Below, one piece after another: positions 15,766 through 17,320 of a stretch of DNA of 17,320 bases. The notes beneath the pieces were generated by a model. The model had not been told where the DNA came from. It did not search any database and saw only the letters and a list, made by a program, of their open reading frames with translations. Where the stretch lies: NCBI GenBank assembly GCA_937890745.1, contig CALADH010000072.1, positions 1 through 17,320 on the forward strand, read 5' to 3'. Position numbers and translations under genes: made by a program. Position 1 is the stretch's first letter, and the number at the start of each line of letters is the position of its first letter. The DNA comes from Scybalocola_A sp900557175 (lineage in GTDB: Bacteria > Bacillota > Clostridia > Lachnospirales > Lachnospiraceae).

Positions 15766-16527
15766 TTAAAACCGTTTCCATTTAAGCATATATTTAAACA
15801 TGGAACATAAAAATATGCAAATGCCTCTCATACTCCTTGTATTATCTCTTTTCCATTCATGATACACACAAAAATCCGGATGATATACAATACTTCCGCC
15901 GGCATTGATGACTCTCTGTGCCAGATCTGCATCCTCAAAGTACATAAAGTACCGCTCATCAAATCCTCCGAGCGCCTTTAAGATCTCTGTTTTAATTATA
16001 AAAAAGCTTCCCGAAATATTTTGGCACTTTACCGGTCTGTCTGCAATTTCTGTTTCGCCTGTATATAATTTTCTGTAATATTTAAACGGCGCAAACTTAC
16101 TCATAACGACAAATTTGAAGTCTGGCTGCCGCTTCGGCAAGAACTGCTCCGTACCGTCTGTATTGAGCACCTTCGGCAGTAAAATACTGATATTCTGATG
16201 TTTTTCCATATAGGCAGTCATCCGCCCGATCACCGGTGTTTCTATGGCAATGTCCGGATTAATAAGCACATGATAAACAGAATCAACCTGTTCCATAATC
16301 CGGTTATGCCCCCGGCCAAAGCCTTCATTTTTACGGCTTTGTATCACTGTTACTTCAGGAAAATTCTGTTCTATAACAGAAACCGTCCCGTCACAGGAAC
16401 AGTTATCATATACATAAAGCTTAAAATCAATATTCTTTGTATATTCTAAAATTGTCCTGATACACTTTTTTATAATCTTTTCATTATTATAGGTTACAAT
16501 ACCGCCGGTCACAAAATGTTTTTCCAT
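15766..16527 (-). CDS. GT2-family glycosyltransferase, WbbL-like
   Basis: A 253-residue GT-A fold enzyme, somewhat shorter than the roughly 300 usual for its relatives. It carries GGIVTYNNEKIIKKCI (8-23), VYDNCSCDGT (39-48), INPDIAI (89-95, taking the place of the DXD metal site) and GGFDERYFMYFEDADLAQR (187-205), the signature of WbbL-type rhamnosyltransferases. Such enzymes often add the second or adaptor sugar to the lipid-linked first sugar, which suits its position directly after the initiating phosphoglycosyl transferase. The ATG at 16525-16527 has AAGGTGA just upstream and lies ten bases after the previous stop. The short basic C-terminus (MFKYMLKWKRF) may contact the membrane. Sugar identity is not determined. 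Confidence 0.88.
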   Translation of the reverse strand: MEKHFVTGGIVTYNNEKIIKKCIRTILEYTKNIDFKLYVYDNCSCDGTVSVIEQNFPEVTVIQSRKNEGFGRGHNRIMEQVDSVYHVLINPDIAIETPVIGRMTAYMEKHQNISILLPKVLNTDGTEQFLPKRQPDFKFVVMSKFAPFKYYRKLYTGETEIADRPVKCQNISGSFFIIKTEILKALGGFDERYFMYFEDADLAQRVINAGGSIVYHPDFCVYHEWKRDNTRSMRGICIFLCSMFKYMLKWKRF

Positions 16528-16537
16528 CCAATCACCT

Positions 16538-17320
16538 TCATAAGTTTATATCCATTTTCTTTCTATATTTTTCAATATCGCTATCCAGCCTTTCGTTAAA
16601 TCCCTCCGTGCTGTCCGACTTAAAGAAAACAACAAGCGTCTGTAAAAGCAGCTTAATATCCTTTGTCAGAGAATAATTCTCTATATACATAAGGTCAAGA
16701 ATCAGTTTATATTTCGGCGATGTATTATACTTTCCTGCAATCTGTGCATATCCGGTAAGACCGGCTTTCACTCTCAGTCTGTATTCAAACTCAGGGCATT
16801 CCCGCGTATATAAATAAACATTTTTAAGCATCTCGGGGCGGGGACCGACAAAGCTCATTTCACCTTTAAGTATATTTAATACTTGCGGCAGTTCATCAAG
16901 GCGGTACTTTCTGAGCACTCTGCCTACTGACGTAATTCGGTCATCATCCTCCTTTGCCGAATAATTTTCTGCATTTTCTTTCATTGTCCTAAATTTGTAT
17001 ACAGAAAATATCCGTCCGTTTTTTGTTGCCCTCTGCTGCTTAAAAATAACTTTTCCGCCGTCACATACTTTGATTGCGATGGCGCAGCCTAAAAAGACCG
17101 GGCTCAGCACCACTAAAATCACAACCGACAGTACAATATCCATAAACCGCTTCACTGCCCTCTGTTCAAAAGACAATTCTTTAACCGGTGCGCACACAAA
17201 GGATATATCGTCAATAATCGTATGCTTTGCATTAATCTCAACAATATCCGATATTTCAGGATTAAAATAGATATTGATCAGATTTCTGTAACAGTACTCA
17301 ACAATCTCCGTCCGCCGCTC
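16538..17320 (-). CDS. Initiating polyprenyl-phosphate sugar-1-phosphate transferase, 5' end outside window
   Basis: The frame stays open to the right edge, so the gene begins beyond 17320; 260 residues are visible. The bacterial sugar transferase domain (WbaP/PglC/EpsL type) starts at AVKRFMDIVLSVV with a membrane helix. It continues with GGKVIFKQQRATKNGRIF, YKFRTM, the catalytic DE pair in RLDELPQVLNILKGEMSF, and FVGPRPE. It transfers a sugar phosphate to undecaprenyl phosphate at the inner membrane face, starting glycan synthesis. The roughly 40 residues before the domain (17198-17320) belong to a longer N-terminal region, as in large polytopic members, so the GTG at 17195-17197 is internal and not the start. 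It is the first gene of the operon seen here. Confidence 0.92.
   Translation of the reverse strand, partial: ERRTEIVEYCYRNLINIYFNPEISDIVEINAKHTIIDDISFVCAPVKELSFEQRAVKRFMDIVLSVVILVVLSPVFLGCAIAIKVCDGGKVIFKQQRATKNGRIFSVYKFRTMKENAENYSAKEDDDRITSVGRVLRKYRLDELPQVLNILKGEMSFVGPRPEMLKNVYLYTRECPEFEYRLRVKAGLTGYAQIAGKYNTSPKYKLILDLMYIENYSLTKDIKLLLQTLVVFFKSDSTEGFNERLDSDIEKYRKKMDINL

Noticed and set aside
17195..17197. GTG as the start of the sugar transferase
   Set aside because: The same frame remains open to the window edge and encodes plausible protein, so the real start is outside.

Overview
The window is one long, leftward (minus-strand) cell-surface polysaccharide locus. Gene style suggests a low-to-moderate GC Gram-positive of the Clostridia, perhaps a Lachnospiraceae-like gut bacterium: strong AGGAGG-type ribosome sites, frequent GTG starts, tight gene packing, and an ABC exporter plus GT-C enzymes without LPS genes. 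The taxon is inferred from style only. Every gene reads right to left, so the operon promoter lies beyond the right edge. I see no tRNA, rRNA, CRISPR array or convincing terminator, and no gene-free stretch longer than 300 bases.

Right part (17320 down to about 8837), in transcription order: a membrane phosphoglycosyl transferase that starts the chain on undecaprenyl phosphate (cut by the window edge), two GT2 glycosyltransferases, a GT4 glycosyltransferase, the permease and ATPase of an O-antigen/teichoic-acid-type ABC exporter (ATPase with a Wzt-like C-terminal domain), a coiled-coil methyltransferase, a small coiled-coil protein of unknown function, and another GT4 enzyme. This is the layout of an ABC-exporter-dependent pathway. 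The polymer is built in the cytosol, probably capped or measured by the methyltransferase/coiled-coil pair, recognised by the ATPase C-terminal domain, and exported.

Middle (8833 down to 4702): two related GT4 enzymes in tandem and a DUF6311-like polytopic membrane protein, probably a GT-C glycosyltransferase working outside the membrane.

Left part (4679 down to 393): three strikingly AT-rich genes. They are a DPM1/Alg5-like GT2 enzyme expected to make a polyprenyl-phosphate sugar, a MOP-type flippase, and a YfhO-like GT-C membrane protein with a large C-terminal outer domain. Together they resemble a complete three-component system for adding sugars outside the membrane. Composition jumps sharply at about 4700, and the other end of the module abuts (19 bases away) the end of a broken IS21-family element (about 1-374). 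This looks like a horizontally acquired side-chain module appended to an older exporter locus.

The most interesting points are the methyltransferase and small coiled-coil protein, which look like a two-chain version of architectures that I recall being single-chain elsewhere, and the AT-rich decoration cassette.
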